Below, piece by piece: positions 1-9,993 of a DNA stretch of 24,183 bases. Numbering within the stretch: position 1 is the first letter of the stretch; every line of letters starts with the position of its first letter. The position numbers were made by a program, and so were the translations under genes. The stretch lies in assembly GCA_002081555.1 (NCBI GenBank), contig KV920959.1:1-24183 (forward strand). Reading direction: 5' to 3'. The notes beneath the pieces are model-generated. The model did not search any database. It was given only the letters and a program-made list of their open reading frames with translations, and had not been told where the DNA came from. This DNA is from Protostelium mycophagum (Eukaryota; Evosea; Variosea; Protosteliida; Protosteliaceae).

Positions 1-746
1 ATCACAGTTGCAGTTGTCAGTTTAGACAATAGGACAGTTGTTATCACAGTGACACTAAGCTGTTGCAAGCCCCATAACTATGACTGTTAATGAATATAGA
101 AGATAAGTCCAACTTCTTGCCTAAATTACAACAACCAGCTTGCAGCCAATTGTGCCATTGTGGACAATGGGACAAGGTACATTGATGGTAGGTGATCAAC
201 CAATTAGTGGCAATAGACTGGCCTGTTACAACTCAAGCAGGATGCAAACAAATGACGAATTTTCAGTTTACAAGCAACTGCTGTAAGATATTGACCTGTA
301 CATATACAGTTCTATATATAGTTCTATAGCAGTTGTCACGTTGGTTACTGAACTATGATAGGGGCAATATAACCTTGAAACCCGTCTTGCTGCCAAAGGA
401 ATAAATCGACTTGAAGAGATGTCTTATGTTTCTGTTGTCTACAGTTGTTATCACAGTTGCAGTTGTCAGTTTAGACAATAGGACAGTTGTTATCACAGTG
501 ACACTAAGCTGTTGCAAGCCCCATAACTATGACTGTTAATGAATATAGAAGATAAGTCCAACTTCTTGCCTAAATTACAACAACCAGCTTGCAGCCAATT
601 GTGCCATTGTGGACAATGGGACAAGGTACATTGATGGTAGGTGATCAACCAATTAGTGGCAATAGACTGGCCTGTTACAACTCAAGCAGGATGCAAACAA
701 ATGACGAATTTTCAGTTTACAAGCAACTGCTGTAAGATATTGACCT
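1..746. repeat. Exact tandem repeat, 449-bp period
   Basis: Bases 1-297 recur without a visible mismatch at 450-746, so the unit is 449 bp and the window starts inside an array of at least 1.66 copies. The unit holds repeated words such as GACAGTTGTTATCACAGTGA and no convincing reading frame. The copies are identical, so the duplication is recent or kept uniform; an assembly overlap error would look the same. Confidence 0.93.
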
Positions 747-747
747 C

Positions 748-1259
748 TTGGCTGTCAGATTTTCTTGTATCAGCAACAATTTGATTCCATATGTATCTCA
801 TCATGCTCATGTGACAATACAAAATAGGAATGATGTGGAAAAGATCTTGTCAGACTGTATCTGCTTCAACCTGAAATTCACGCCCAAGAGCTGAAGGAGA
901 TGGTCTTTGTCAACAAGGCGAGACATTAGATGCAGAAATGTCTTGGATGTAAGAACCTTCCAAGATGATGTGAGTGTGTATCCTGACAGCATACCTGAGA
1001 AAATCATAAAATTTGAATAATAGATCTCCTCTCATCAAACTGAGATGCTGGAGCTCACACGCCCGCCAACATTATTGAACCAACATCAGTATTGTCAACA
1101 CCTGCAGACCTTCCTCTAGTGCCATCTGATGGCCCACTTTTACCACCACCAAACTTTGATGATGTCATCACAGAGGACTCAATCTTTGAAGAATGTATGG
1201 CAGAAGAGATCTCCCAGCTTGCCAAAGAGAACAGCAAGTGGAATATTGGGGCAAAATGA
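748..1259 (+). other. Possible decayed coding fragments
   Basis: Two short plus-strand stretches look protein-like in composition. One open frame runs 748-894 and a second runs 1044-1259, with an acidic, proline-rich end (PPPNFDDVITEDSIFEE) closed by a stop. They are in different frames and no start or clean splice pair joins them. They could be a last exon plus debris of a gene lying to the left. I do not recognise a family. Confidence 0.3.
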
Positions 1260-1768
1260 GGAGAATTTAGAGGATTGAGTTTAAATGTCTGATTCAAGGA
1301 AAAATCTAGATAAACAGATAAATATAGCACTTGATTTGCTGATACCATTTTATAGTGGCAAACAAAAAGGTGAGTGCTACAGGAATCAAACCGTAGTTCA
1401 GTCAGATATCTGCTGGGATTTCAAGGGTTACAGAATTTCACAAGTTCTGGTGTATATGAACAATGATTATAGATCTTTCAAAAAACTATAATTTTCTATG
1501 ATAAGAACATGGTTGGTCAGTTACAACCGCAAAAATGCATGCTTTAAACTCTAGAATTTAATTGTTACTAGAGCATAATACCTCATTATCACAGTTGTTT
1601 TTAATAAAGACGGACATAGACACCTGTTTTTGTGTCTTGTCTTGACTCTATGGTTGTGCCAACTTGGCTCTATTTTTAGAAGGTGTCTCTGTGCTGACTC
1701 TAAGATGGCTCTACAATGTCTCTGTTTTGTAAAAAAATTCCACAACTCTGGCACAGTTCAAATCCACA

Positions 1769-1920
1769 ATGCCAGCAGCAGATGCATCTTCAGATGCAGA
1801 GTCTGCATCTGAGAGTGAGAAGCAAAGAGGGGCAGAGGATGCTTTAGTGAAGCATTCCAACAATTGGATACAGCACAGGCACAAAGAAATATAAGGGTCT
1901 CATCTTTAAATGCATCAGGT
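1769..1920 (+). other. Possible first exon of an unidentified gene
   Basis: An ATG at 1769 opens a short acidic, serine-rich frame (MPAADASSDAESASESEK) of 41 codons. A good donor-like AG|GTAAGC follows near 1919, but the ATG frame closes before it, so the exon cannot be modelled cleanly. It may be a first exon with an earlier donor or a degraded gene. Confidence 0.2.
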
Positions 1921-2010
1921 AAGCCTCAAACATTTAATATGTGTTGAATTGAATACGAGATTAGATGTGAGAAAGAGATCTAAGAACATAAATTTGATAA
2001 ATCACAATAA

Positions 2011-2240
2011 TTAGGACAATAATTTGATGAATAATTTGATGTCCAAAGATCGGAAGTTATTGAATAATTAGAGCAATAACTAAATAAACACTTTATGTTT
2101 TTTTGACTTGAGAGCATGAATCAACGAATCATCATCAGATGTAGGTAGTGTTTTTTTATTGACGAGATTGTCTTCTCTCTTATAGTGTATATTATTTTGA
2201 ATAGAAGTAGTAGAATTTGTTCTGTAGATGAATCAATTGA
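2011..2240. repeat. Diverged direct repeat, copy 1
   Basis: It starts with GACAATAATTTGATG and contains AATTTGATGTCCAAAGAT, then GAGCATGAATCAACGAAT, CTCTTATAGTGTA and ends at GTAGATGAATCA. The same words occur in the same order in copy 2 about 560 bp to the right, with many substitutions and small indels. Origin unknown. Confidence 0.7.
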
Positions 2241-2577
2241 TTATAATTTACACAACACTTGGATTCAATTGATGTTAATTGAATCATGTTTGAAAAGACT
2301 GATTAATAAGTAATTAGACGATTAAAAAGACTTTTGTGAACAAAGTTTGAATTGATGTTGATTGACTGATGTGTGTCAAGAAAAATTATTACTTCAAATG
2401 ACTAACTTACAATCAAAACTAAACCAATCAAGTAGTTCAAAGTTTATAGAATGATTGATTAATTGAATGAATTTTATTTTTTCTAAACAAATTTGAACGA
2501 CTGAATGGCATGAGTTGAAGTGTTATTTGTAATCTTTAATTGAAAGATTGTATATATTTTGAATTGATGCAGTCAGG

Positions 2578-2796
2578 ACGATAGTTTGACAAATAATTTG
2601 ATGTCCAAAGATTGGAGATAATTCAATAATTACAGTCATAATTAAAAGAATAATTTATGTTTTGATTTAAGAGCACAAACCAACAAATTAGTCATTGGAT
2701 GTGCTTAAAACTTGATTAATGAAATAATTTGTTCTCTTATAGTGTAGATAATTTTGAATGGATGTAATCGAATTTGTTGTAGATGAATCAGTTGAG
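2578..2796. repeat. Diverged direct repeat, copy 2
   Basis: Partner of the copy at 2011-2240. Shared words include AATTTGATGTCCAAAGAT, GAGCACAAACCAACAAAT, CTCTTATAGTGTAGAT and TTGTAGATGAATCAGTTGA. The level of change suggests an old duplication or two members of one dispersed family. Confidence 0.7.
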
Positions 2797-3771
2797 TAAG
2801 TGACAAAATGTTGGTATTAATTACATTAAAGATTTAGATAGTTTATGTTTTTATAACTTTTGATTAGGAATAGTGAGACTATTTTGTATCAATGTTAGTT
2901 TAATCATATATTAATAAAATATTAATTGAATAATTAAATAGATGATTAAGACATCTCACAGTTAATTTCTCTGAACAACTTAGGTTACGAGGTGAAGTGG
3001 AAAAGTTAGTGTTTGTTTTAATTAAAAGAGTGATTATACTCCACATTGACGTTAAGCGGATAAGGTTGGTTGAATGATCTTAGTAATTCAAAATACCAAA
3101 AGAAACTGGATGATAAATCCAATAAAAGATTTGATGTTGAGTCTTTTGAACCTAATGATAACTTGACCAGGTCTAGCGGGATAAACGTCTAACGTGTCAA
3201 GAATGATTGGACATTCAAATTATAAATAATCAACGTGATAGTTTGATACTTGATTCAAATGCTTTTGTGGTGTTTGTTTTTTGTTTTGTGATATGATTGC
3301 GACTTGTGCTAAAGATACCGCTAGTTTTGCATACTAGCCAAAATTGAAGTTGAAAATAAAATTACAAAATTGACGAGATTTTGTGGGTGAGCAGAAGAAT
3401 TTGCAGATGAGCAGCAAATTTGGCAATTGTGAGAGGAAAGGGTCTGGCACAAATATTTGGAATGTAATCCTTGAGAACTGAAGCGTAATTTCTTTCTTTT
3501 GTTCCGTCTTTCTTCTTAAAATATCTTAGGCATAAAATTGTACAATAATTAAAACTTGTTTTTTATATTTTACCTACCGTTTTTTGATCGCACTATGAGT
3601 CAAGGGTCTGTAAATTTGACAATAGATGTGATTATATTGAAGTATAAGTATAGATGTGAAATTGCAAAGAAGATTTACAAATTCAGTCTCTTCAGTTCAT
3701 TGCTTAGCAAGCCACAGTTGCTTGTTGTGGGGTAAGTGCAGGTCTTGTATTTTGGACAAATCCCATTGCAA

Positions 3772-5057
3772 CTACCCAGGGTACTTGAGTTGTAGGTGAC
3801 AGTAGGTAGAGTCGAATTGTGGAAATGGCGCATTAGCGGCTATTTGACACATATTAGGATTAGGAAAAGTACAAAAATACAGATGAAGTACAGAAGCTCC
3901 CATTGCACCAGAAGAAATGAAGGCAGTTATACTATGATATCTCTAAGGACGACTATCACCAGCATTGTAATCAAACACTGTACTACATCAGATTGTTTTG
4001 TTATTTGTGCTCACCTGTGAAGGTCATAACTGTATCTCCAGCTAGTTGTATAGAATCTCTAATTTTGTCTTCTAATTGGCCCCAACCACCACCTCCGTTA
4101 TTTACAGTAGCTACCTGGGGGAAGATGTTGTACTCATTTGTTGGACCTCCAAATTGGTTGCCAAGTGTATATCCTTTCTGGTCTGACCATATACGCGAAA
4201 TTGTGTCTGAGACTAGAGATGTACAGAAACAGTTTAGAAACATTTTAGAAACATTTTGATATCTTTAATGCATATTGATGTATTGTGCTGCAAATTTACA
4301 GACTTATTAGATTCTCCATCAAGTATACACAATGTCAGTCTCATGTCATAAAGTATTTATGAAGCATAGTTATGATGATTATAAGCACAAAAAAAGTAGA
4401 ACCACCAGCCCAAAATGTTTCAACTCATATATCTCTCTTATGACTATGTTTCTTGATGTTTCTGTCCAACTTTTCTGACCTATTTTTGAGGTCAAAGAAT
4501 CCAAAAATAAAAGAAAATTGAAAATTGGACAATGCATAAGAGAGATATGACAAGGTCAATTAAAGTCAAAGTGTGCCTACGTAGATCTCTGATTCAGAAC
4601 AGAACTGTTCTTGGACAGCTTTATTTTCTTCCAGTAATAAAATGACAATGAGTACTGCAGCAGGCCTATCATCCTTATCTCTACAACCCCACTCTTCTCC
4701 TCCCACAAAAATTGTACTGGCATCAAACTCCGTCGCAGTTTAAAAGTGAGACTCAAAATATTGGCTGAAAACATTCAACTCTGGTGTAAGGACCGCGCAA
4801 GTCCGACTTTACCGTGACTTGCACGCGGTACGATTTCCAAGTCACGGTTTGTTACCGTGTTGAGTTGGACTTGTGCAGGTCCTTACTCTGGTGAGACTGC
4901 TTAACTGCGTTTTGTCAGACATCTTCACTTAGGTTTGATGTACCTGATCAAGTAGAACGACATTTTCATTAAGCAAGTAACTAAGTTGAAGGACAGGTTC
5001 AGAAGTTGAAAATATCGGTTCTGCAAGACTGACAATCAAGACTAATAGAAGGAGCAT
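3772..5057 (-). pseudogene. Secreted nuclease-like gene, damaged paralogue
   Basis: This is a relative of the gene at 6089-6816. A possible first exon at 5057 reads as a signal peptide (MLLLLVLIVSLAEP). The middle exon, 4212-4015, carries the family core: NQFGGPTNEYNIF, then a VNNG..W..LED pattern. It has the same exon phases (1 in, 1 out) as the matching exon of the intact gene. A third exon from 3977 lines up with the intact gene's last exon (VFDYNAG against VFHFDAA). The gene looks broken, with about one or two interruptions, and the catalytic motif region is poorly conserved. A 101-bp foldback element sits in the presumed first intron. Family placement is from motif recall (Endonuclease_NS_2-like); the join of the first exon is inference. 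Confidence 0.5.
4780..4892. mobile_element. 101-bp foldback element (MITE-like) with target-site duplication
   Basis: The element runs 4786-4886. Its ends are inverted repeats: GTAAGGACC..GC.CAAGTCC at the left and its complement, GGACTTG..GGTCCTTAC, at the right. A second nested palindrome uses ACCGTGACTTG and CAAGTCACGGT. The flanks carry TCTGGT on both sides (4780-4785 and 4887-4892), as expected of a target-site duplication. It has no coding capacity. It lies in the putative first intron of the damaged nuclease gene. Confidence 0.85.
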
Positions 5058-6088
5058 CCTATTCTGTGGATTAAATGAATTTGCAAGAAGAGTATCTGGG
5101 CAATCACGTGTTTGATCAAGATAATAAAGTAGCTCACATCATTTGTTAAAATGATCACGTGATTACATCTCTAACCTGTTTGTTCAATTGCTGAATTGAT
5201 AATCACTTGAATTTATTTTAATATATTTAATATTCAGCAGAGGATGGAATTATAAAAATCATCCGTTGAGAATATGAAATGTTGTTACTCCTCTCTTGAT
5301 ATCCTCAGGAGTTATGGCCAGTCTCTACTCTGAGTAGAGCTGGCAGTCACAATAGGAAGTACAGACGCCTCCACGTGTATTGTGTCCATGAGCTCAAAAG
5401 CATCAGCCAAGATCTGTACAAAACATGCCCGATCCCATGCAATCCTTTTGTGGTTTTCAAGGCATTTTTTAATAAATACTTGATTGATGTGTGGTTTTAG
5501 TGGGTTCTTGTTCATACTACCAAGATTTTATTTGAGCCAAATGGCGCTTTACAACGATTATCAGGTGAGAAAATCCTATAAAGGCGATTTTATCGTGGTT
5601 CAAAACACCCCTAACTTTAAGCCGAGTCTGAGCATGTTGCTTTGAACTGAAAGAGTGAATTTTATTTTATATTGATGTTGAGTTTTTACGTTGTTAGTCA
5701 ATAATTATTAATATACTGAGCAATAATCTTTTGAATAAAAATAACATCCGTAAATTTAGAGACATTTGGAACCGACCGAATTGCACAATATATAAAAATA
5801 AATTTGATGTTGATTCACTATCAATCAAGCACACAAAAATTTGACTGACAATGACTGCTTATCACTCTGTCATTAATCAATAACTGAACACACAATAATC
5901 AATTGAGTTCAATATCTATTGATTCATAGTTGACATTTATTAATCAATTTTGATGAGTGGCAGTCACAACTATCAACCAATTCTCCAAACAATGATTCAG
6001 AGAGGACATGTTTGGATCGATTTCATGGCTTTAAGGGTGTACAAATGGAACAGAACTCAAGGTAATACAAACCAATCTTTACTATTGT
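5058..6088. other. Intergenic stretch without a supported gene
   Basis: A 67-codon minus-strand frame at 5312-5515 has no recognisable domain or splice context. The rest is A+T-rich, with TTGATG/CAATCA words like those of the 2-3 kb region. Confidence 0.5.
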
Positions 6089-6816
6089 TTAGCAAGCTGT
6101 TCTTTGATACTGATGAGCTGCAGGTAGGGGTGGCAGAATAAACCCATTTATTGGGTTGGCAGAAGCCACAATCTGTTGTTGTGGACAAGCTTGTCTCCAG
6201 TCAGTGGGATATGCATTTGGTATTGGGTTCACTGGATTCTGAAATCTACAAATCCACTGCTCTCTGTAATTCTGGCTTTGTGGGGAATATATCATGAATG
6301 CAACATCGTAGGAACTAATTCTGTTGTGCGCTGCGTCAAAATGAAACACTAAAAGAAGTCAATTACTGTGAACTTAGTATCGAAACTTCACCTATATTGA
6401 CGTAAACGTCTTTGCCAAGCCCAATTGCAGATGCCCAATAGTCTTCCATTGCTTTAAATGGCCCATTGTTAATTCTTGCATTTTGAGCAAAAGCATTGAA
6501 GAAGGAACCCGATCCTCCAAATCTCCTAGCCACTATATGTCCTGGATCTTCAAACCATGGATTCCAATTTGCCGCTGGAGAATCTTAGATTTATAATCTT
6601 GCAGCACTCACCTGCTAACAATAATCTAGCTACATCGTTAATTGCTGGTTGATCCTGATCTACACAACCACGTTCCAAGTGGAAGTTTGCTCGGACAGGA
6701 AATTGACCAGCACCTACAACCATGTGCTGGTACTGTGCTTCATAGCATTGTGCCGCACATTCTGATAGTATTTGGCCGGATACTGAGGAAAGCACAAGCA
6801 GCACGATGATGATCAT
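6089..6816 (-). CDS. Secreted DNA/RNA non-specific endonuclease-like protein
   Basis: Three exons, 6816-6612, 6574-6392 and 6348-6089, join in frame to 215 aa; the introns are 37 and 43 nt. Residues 1-14 (MIIIVLLVLSSVSG) form a clear signal peptide, so the product is probably secreted or vacuolar. The core at about residues 78-110 reads DPGHIVARRFGGSG, then NAFAQNARINNG and FKAMEDYW. This matches the bacterial Endonuclease_NS_2 pattern (D.GH....FGG, N..aQ....N, then an acidic helix). His81 is the likely general base, and the Asn-rich segment would hold Mg2+. A cysteine-containing C-terminal half (WICRF, WRQACP) follows. Family members cut DNA and RNA without sequence preference; a digestive or defensive role here is inference. 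Two damaged relatives lie nearby. A foldback element ends 24 bp upstream of the ATG. Confidence 0.8.
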
Positions 6817-6833
6817 GAGAGTCCTGGTTTTGA

Positions 6834-6980
6834 TCGCTATTGTGCGGTTTGGTCAGTTCCACACACTTCAAAAAGTGCAGTTTGTAACCGCACAAATCAC
6901 GGTACACTACCGTAAATTTTGAAACACAACCGTGAAAATTGAAAGCGTACAAAATCGACCAAAAAGCCACACATCACTAT
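6834..6980. mobile_element. Older foldback element beside the nuclease start
   Basis: Inverted termini are TGTGCGGTTTGGTCAG at 6841 and the diverged complement of TGTGTGGCTTTTTGGTCG ending at 6973. Inside are smaller hairpins: TGTGCGGTT/AACCGCACA, CACTT/AAGTG and ACGGTA/TACCGT. The flanks TCGCTAT (6834-6840) and TCACTAT (6974-6980) match at six of seven positions, consistent with an aged target-site duplication. The GTTTGGTCAG word is shared with the element at 14161-14255, which suggests one family. Confidence 0.6.
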
Positions 6981-7029
6981 TGCCTGGCGGACCCACTTTC
7001 AGCATATTCTCGGTTTCACCTAGTGGCGA

Positions 7030-7312
7030 CCAGTCTCTAATTAGAGACTATTTTGAAATTTTACCGTGCAGTGCACGTGCGTTAAGGCAAAAATGTCAGA
7101 GATATGCCATCCTCTAGAAGGTTCAAAGTCTCTTTGAGCGTGTCTCCTCTTTGACGAGATTTGCGGAAAACGGAGGAAACGCGAGTGCTCGGCAATCTCT
7201 GTCATGAATTATGGCATAATTTTGGCGTTTCTCTAATTTTGTATGACATCTTCACGGTTTGACACGTGCAAAGCACGGTAATTTTCAAAAATAGTCTCTA
7301 ATTAGAGACTGG
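7030..7312. mobile_element. 283-bp foldback element with palindromic termini
   Basis: Both ends carry the perfect 18-bp palindrome AGTCTCTAATTAGAGACT (7032-7049 and 7293-7310). The inverted similarity continues inward for about 45-50 bp through ATTTT.GAAA, TTACCGTGC and TGCACGTG. The interior has no coding frame. I see no convincing target-site duplication. It resembles a MITE of a different group from the two ~95-100-bp elements, though it shares the TTACCGTG word. Confidence 0.8.
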
Positions 7313-7734
7313 CTGCATCCCAGTGAAATAGAGAATATTTGAGAAATGTTTTATTTTATTATATTCCGAAATCTCCGTCAGTTTTCAATCAATTTTCATG
7401 ATATACGCATAAAGTAACAGCGACACGATCCTCTATAGACCTGGTCTTGATGATAAATATGCAAATCTCACTCATCCCTCAATGTATATCATCCTGCTGT
7501 CCAAAATGACCAACAAAAACAGGGTCAAATTGAACTCAACGTTATGTTATGCTTGCATATACCTCATGGTAGAGTATGGTAGGTATCGTGCAAAAATTGT
7601 TTGAGTCGATAAAAAGGGGGGCAAAGAGGGCCCAGGCGGACAATACGAAATTTCATTGGAATTATTTAATTTTTTCGCGAATATGCTGAAAGTGAGTCCG
7701 TCAGGCAATATTTCCCAAATATTTCTCGAAATGT
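7313..7734. other. Intergenic, nothing recognised
   Basis: No gene, repeat or structured element is visible. This stretch holds the 3' flank of the ankyrin gene; downstream of its stop (leftward) there is no obvious AATAAA within the first bases. Confidence 0.4.
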
Positions 7735-8718
7735 TTATTCTTCGGAACCTGAAAGAGACCCCTCAGAGTCAGAAGATTCGGTAGGATGGGCTGTATGCCA
7801 AAGATCCATTGCTGCTTGTAATACTCCTATAATCTGATCTTGGTGTTCTTCTTCTTTCAAGTCATCCATTGGCTGACGACCACATTTATCTTTGCAGGTT
7901 GGGTCTGCCTTATACTCCAATAACATGGCCACCAATCTCTCTTTGTTTTGTAGTTCCAAACGAGTTTTTGCGCTTTTCTGACAAGCCTGGTGCAACGGTG
8001 TTCTGTACATTGGATCCCTCACATTTGGATCAGAATCAGCCTCTAAAAGAATCTTTGTACATTCTATGTTTGTGCATTTTACAGCCCAGTATAAAGGCGT
8101 CCAACCAAAGTGATCCTTTGCCTCGGTACCCAGTCCCCTCGACAGAAGAATACGCATGAATTCCCCTGATGATTGCGTATTGTTTAGCACCGCAAAACAG
8201 ATGGATCGACCCCTTAAGTCTCTAGCATTTACATCCACTCCGTTTTCCAGTAAAATCTTGAAGGACTCTACGAAACCCCCTCTAATGGCTGCTTCTATTG
8301 GGAGAACGTCCCCCCAAGTTGCTTGATTTACATCTCTTCCATTTTTGATCTCCGCTAACACCACCGATGGGTCCGATACAACCCAAGTCAGCAGACCCTT
8401 TTCTCTTCCAAACCGAGCTGAGAACTCTTCTATTGGGAGAACGTCCCCCCAAGTTGCTTGATTTACATCTCTTCCATTTTTGATCTCCGCTAACACCACC
8501 GATGGGTCCGATACAACCCAAGTCAGCAGACCCTTTTCTCTTCCAAACCGAGCTGAGAACTCTGCCCTTTCCACCATCGACATTGAAGCGCTTCCTTCAC
8601 GATACTCAGCTAGTAATTCTTTCGTTGGGTATTGGAAGGAGTTTGGAACCTTCATGATAGATGACCAGATCTCCGTTTCAGCTAGTAACTCTTTTGTTGG
8701 CAATTGGAAGGAGGTCAT
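7735..8718 (-). CDS. Ankyrin-repeat protein with internal tandem duplication
   Basis: A single open frame of 327 codons. About five ankyrin units are readable in the C-terminal two thirds: AAIRGGFVESFKILLENG, RSICFAVLNNT..FMRILLSRG, GWTPLYWAVK..CTKILLEA, RTPLHQACQK..VAMLLEYKAD, and a last capped unit. The tail is acidic (SSDSEGSLSGSEE). Ankyrin repeats bind protein partners; no catalytic domain is present. A 135-bp (45-aa) segment starting EFSARFGREKG is present twice, exactly. The N-terminal 40 residues contain an older imperfect repeat (SFQ.PTKELLAE twice). The frame stays open upstream of the first ATG, so 5' exons may exist. The long plus-strand frame at 8480-9280 is a shadow of this gene and A+T-rich flank. 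Confidence 0.8.
   Translation of the reverse strand: MTSFQLPTKELLAETEIWSSIMKVPNSFQYPTKELLAEYREGSASMSMVERAEFSARFGREKGLLTWVVSDPSVVLAEIKNGRDVNQATWGDVLPIEEFSARFGREKGLLTWVVSDPSVVLAEIKNGRDVNQATWGDVLPIEAAIRGGFVESFKILLENGVDVNARDLRGRSICFAVLNNTQSSGEFMRILLSRGLGTEAKDHFGWTPLYWAVKCTNIECTKILLEADSDPNVRDPMYRTPLHQACQKSAKTRLELQNKERLVAMLLEYKADPTCKDKCGRQPMDDLKEEEHQDQIIGVLQAAMDLWHTAHPTESSDSEGSLSGSEE
8292..8563 (-). repeat. Exact 135-bp in-frame tandem duplication in the ankyrin gene
   Basis: The copies begin at 8292 and 8427 (CTTCTATTGGGAG in both) and stay identical until 8428 and 8563. The period is 135 bp, exactly 45 codons, so the reading frame survives. No mismatch is visible. Confidence 0.95.
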
Positions 8719-8760
8719 ATCCGATGGATCCTTCGTGATATATGATGAACAGATCCATTT
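8607..8760 (-). repeat. Older ~75-bp tandem repeat at the ankyrin gene 5' end
   Basis: On the coding strand, both copies read GATCTG.TCATC, TATCA.GAAGG.TCC, CTCCTTCCAAT, CCAAC.AAAGA.TTACTAGCTGA. They differ by substitutions and a few small indels. One copy spans roughly 8680-8760 and the other 8607-8680. This shows that the 5' end of the gene has been duplicated more than once. Confidence 0.75.
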
Positions 8761-9469
8761 CGCGAGCTGCGCCCAAAAAGCTGCGATTGTGCTTGAACCG
8801 TCCGTTGTAGACTTACATCTCTTGGGAAATCAAGTGAAATCTCGAATTTTACGCAAAAGAGGCCCTCTGATGATCTGGTACTTGGCCTCGTTTGATATGA
8901 AGGGTCCTCTTTTGGTTATGGAATTTCTTCTTAGGAGTCAATATTACAAACAAACTTCACACAACATACGTATAGAGGGATCAAAAGATGTGCTGGAATA
9001 CAAGTGTCATCACTTACCATTTTGGTGCACAAGTGCAGAGAAATATCGTACGCACTACATTCACCGGCTAAGCCTAATTCGACACATGTGCGTACGCTGT
9101 AGACTCAAACCAAATCAGTGTACCCTTAGATCTATTACTGGTCCCCTTCCATCTCTGTCCCTCAGGTATCATACTCCACAGGAAAGATATTACCCTAGGT
9201 TATTAGAAAATTATCATAACTACAATAATTTAATTGTTTTTACAATAATAATATATATATTTAATGATAAATTATATTAAAATATAACACATTAAATTAT
9301 GTCATATTATTTAATGCTAATTTATTAAAAAACTAATAAATTTACCATTAAAAAACAATACTATAATATTACTCATTTGTAGAATTAAAGAATGAATAAA
9401 AGAACTAACTTAAAACAGATGTATTTGTTATTGAATATTAATAAACATTCATTGTATTTGTTTATTCTT
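8719..9469. other. Upstream of ankyrin gene; A+T-rich DNA
   Basis: On the minus strand, donor-like sites occur (AAATG|GTAAGTG near 9015 and GAGAT|GTAAGTC near 8814). They could belong to 5' exons of the ankyrin gene, but no frame chain could be settled. From about 9190 the sequence becomes extremely A+T-rich. Confidence 0.35.
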
Positions 9470-9966
9470 CTATTTTAATAATCTCTTAGTAGTATTACTC
9501 AGTATAGCATCTGTGTTATTTTCTGTAGAATATAAAACTCCTTCTTCTTCATTTTCATTGCATATACCACATAATTGTAGATTCTGAACATGTTTCCAAG
9601 TAAATAAAATATGGTGTGTACATCTATATAAGTTATTTCATACATATATATATATGATATCACCTTGAACACCTATGTGGAGGATCTCTATGATAATATT
9701 TCTTAGTATTTTTATACTCATAAGATGAGATAGTAAGCCAAGAATTATGTAATAATGTAATCTCATCTATTGATATAGAATTCCTTTTCAAAGCAAGTTG
9801 CGAGAAAATAAAATTATATACTGCACTGAATATAGGATAATTCTCTTGTGTGGCCTCTAATCCTTTTGTATTTGCAGCATAATGCTTTGCATCAGCTACT
9901 TAGGATTAAAAAAAATTAATTTTTATATTTCTTACCTATACTCTTATCTAGAGATCTTTGTACATC
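9470..9966 (-). CDS. Small protein with paired CxxC knuckles, 5' end unresolved
   Basis: Three exons with matching phases: 9966-9936, 9898-9664 and 9623-9470, with introns of 37 and 40 nt. They give 139 aa plus a stop followed by AATAAA. The middle exon reads ADAKHYAANTKGLEATQENY and onward without a break. The junction to the last exon creates HRCSRC, followed about 20 residues later by LCGIC, so two CxxC pairs could form one zinc site. The upstream exon or exons, including the start, were not found. They may lie beyond the nuclease fragment at 10 kb, which would then be in an intron. Codon use is strongly A+T-biased, unlike the genes to the right. I do not recognise the family; the zinc-binding role is inference from the cysteines alone. 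Confidence 0.5.
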
Positions 9967-9993
9967 CTAAATAGATAAAATATCATTTGCTAT

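Larger units (their letters stand above)
1925..3771. other. A+T-rich non-coding stretch
   Basis: There is no credible gene. The sequence is rich in TTGATTGA, AATTGATG and AATAATTTGATG words and contains the two diverged direct-repeat copies listed separately. It looks like old repetitive DNA. Confidence 0.6.

Noticed and set aside
5312-5515. 67-codon minus-strand frame
   Set aside because: The composition is plausible, but there is no family, no signal, no splice partner and no conserved motif, so it cannot be supported as a gene.
8480-9280. 266-codon plus-strand open frame
   Set aside because: Its first part is the antisense of the ankyrin exon and its duplication, and the rest runs into A+T-rich DNA. 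No domain is visible and the minus-strand ankyrin frame is clearly the real one.
9640-9660. ATATATAT run as a possible regulatory or origin-like site
   Set aside because: It lies inside a 40-nt intron of the small CxxC gene in very A+T-rich DNA and needs no special explanation.
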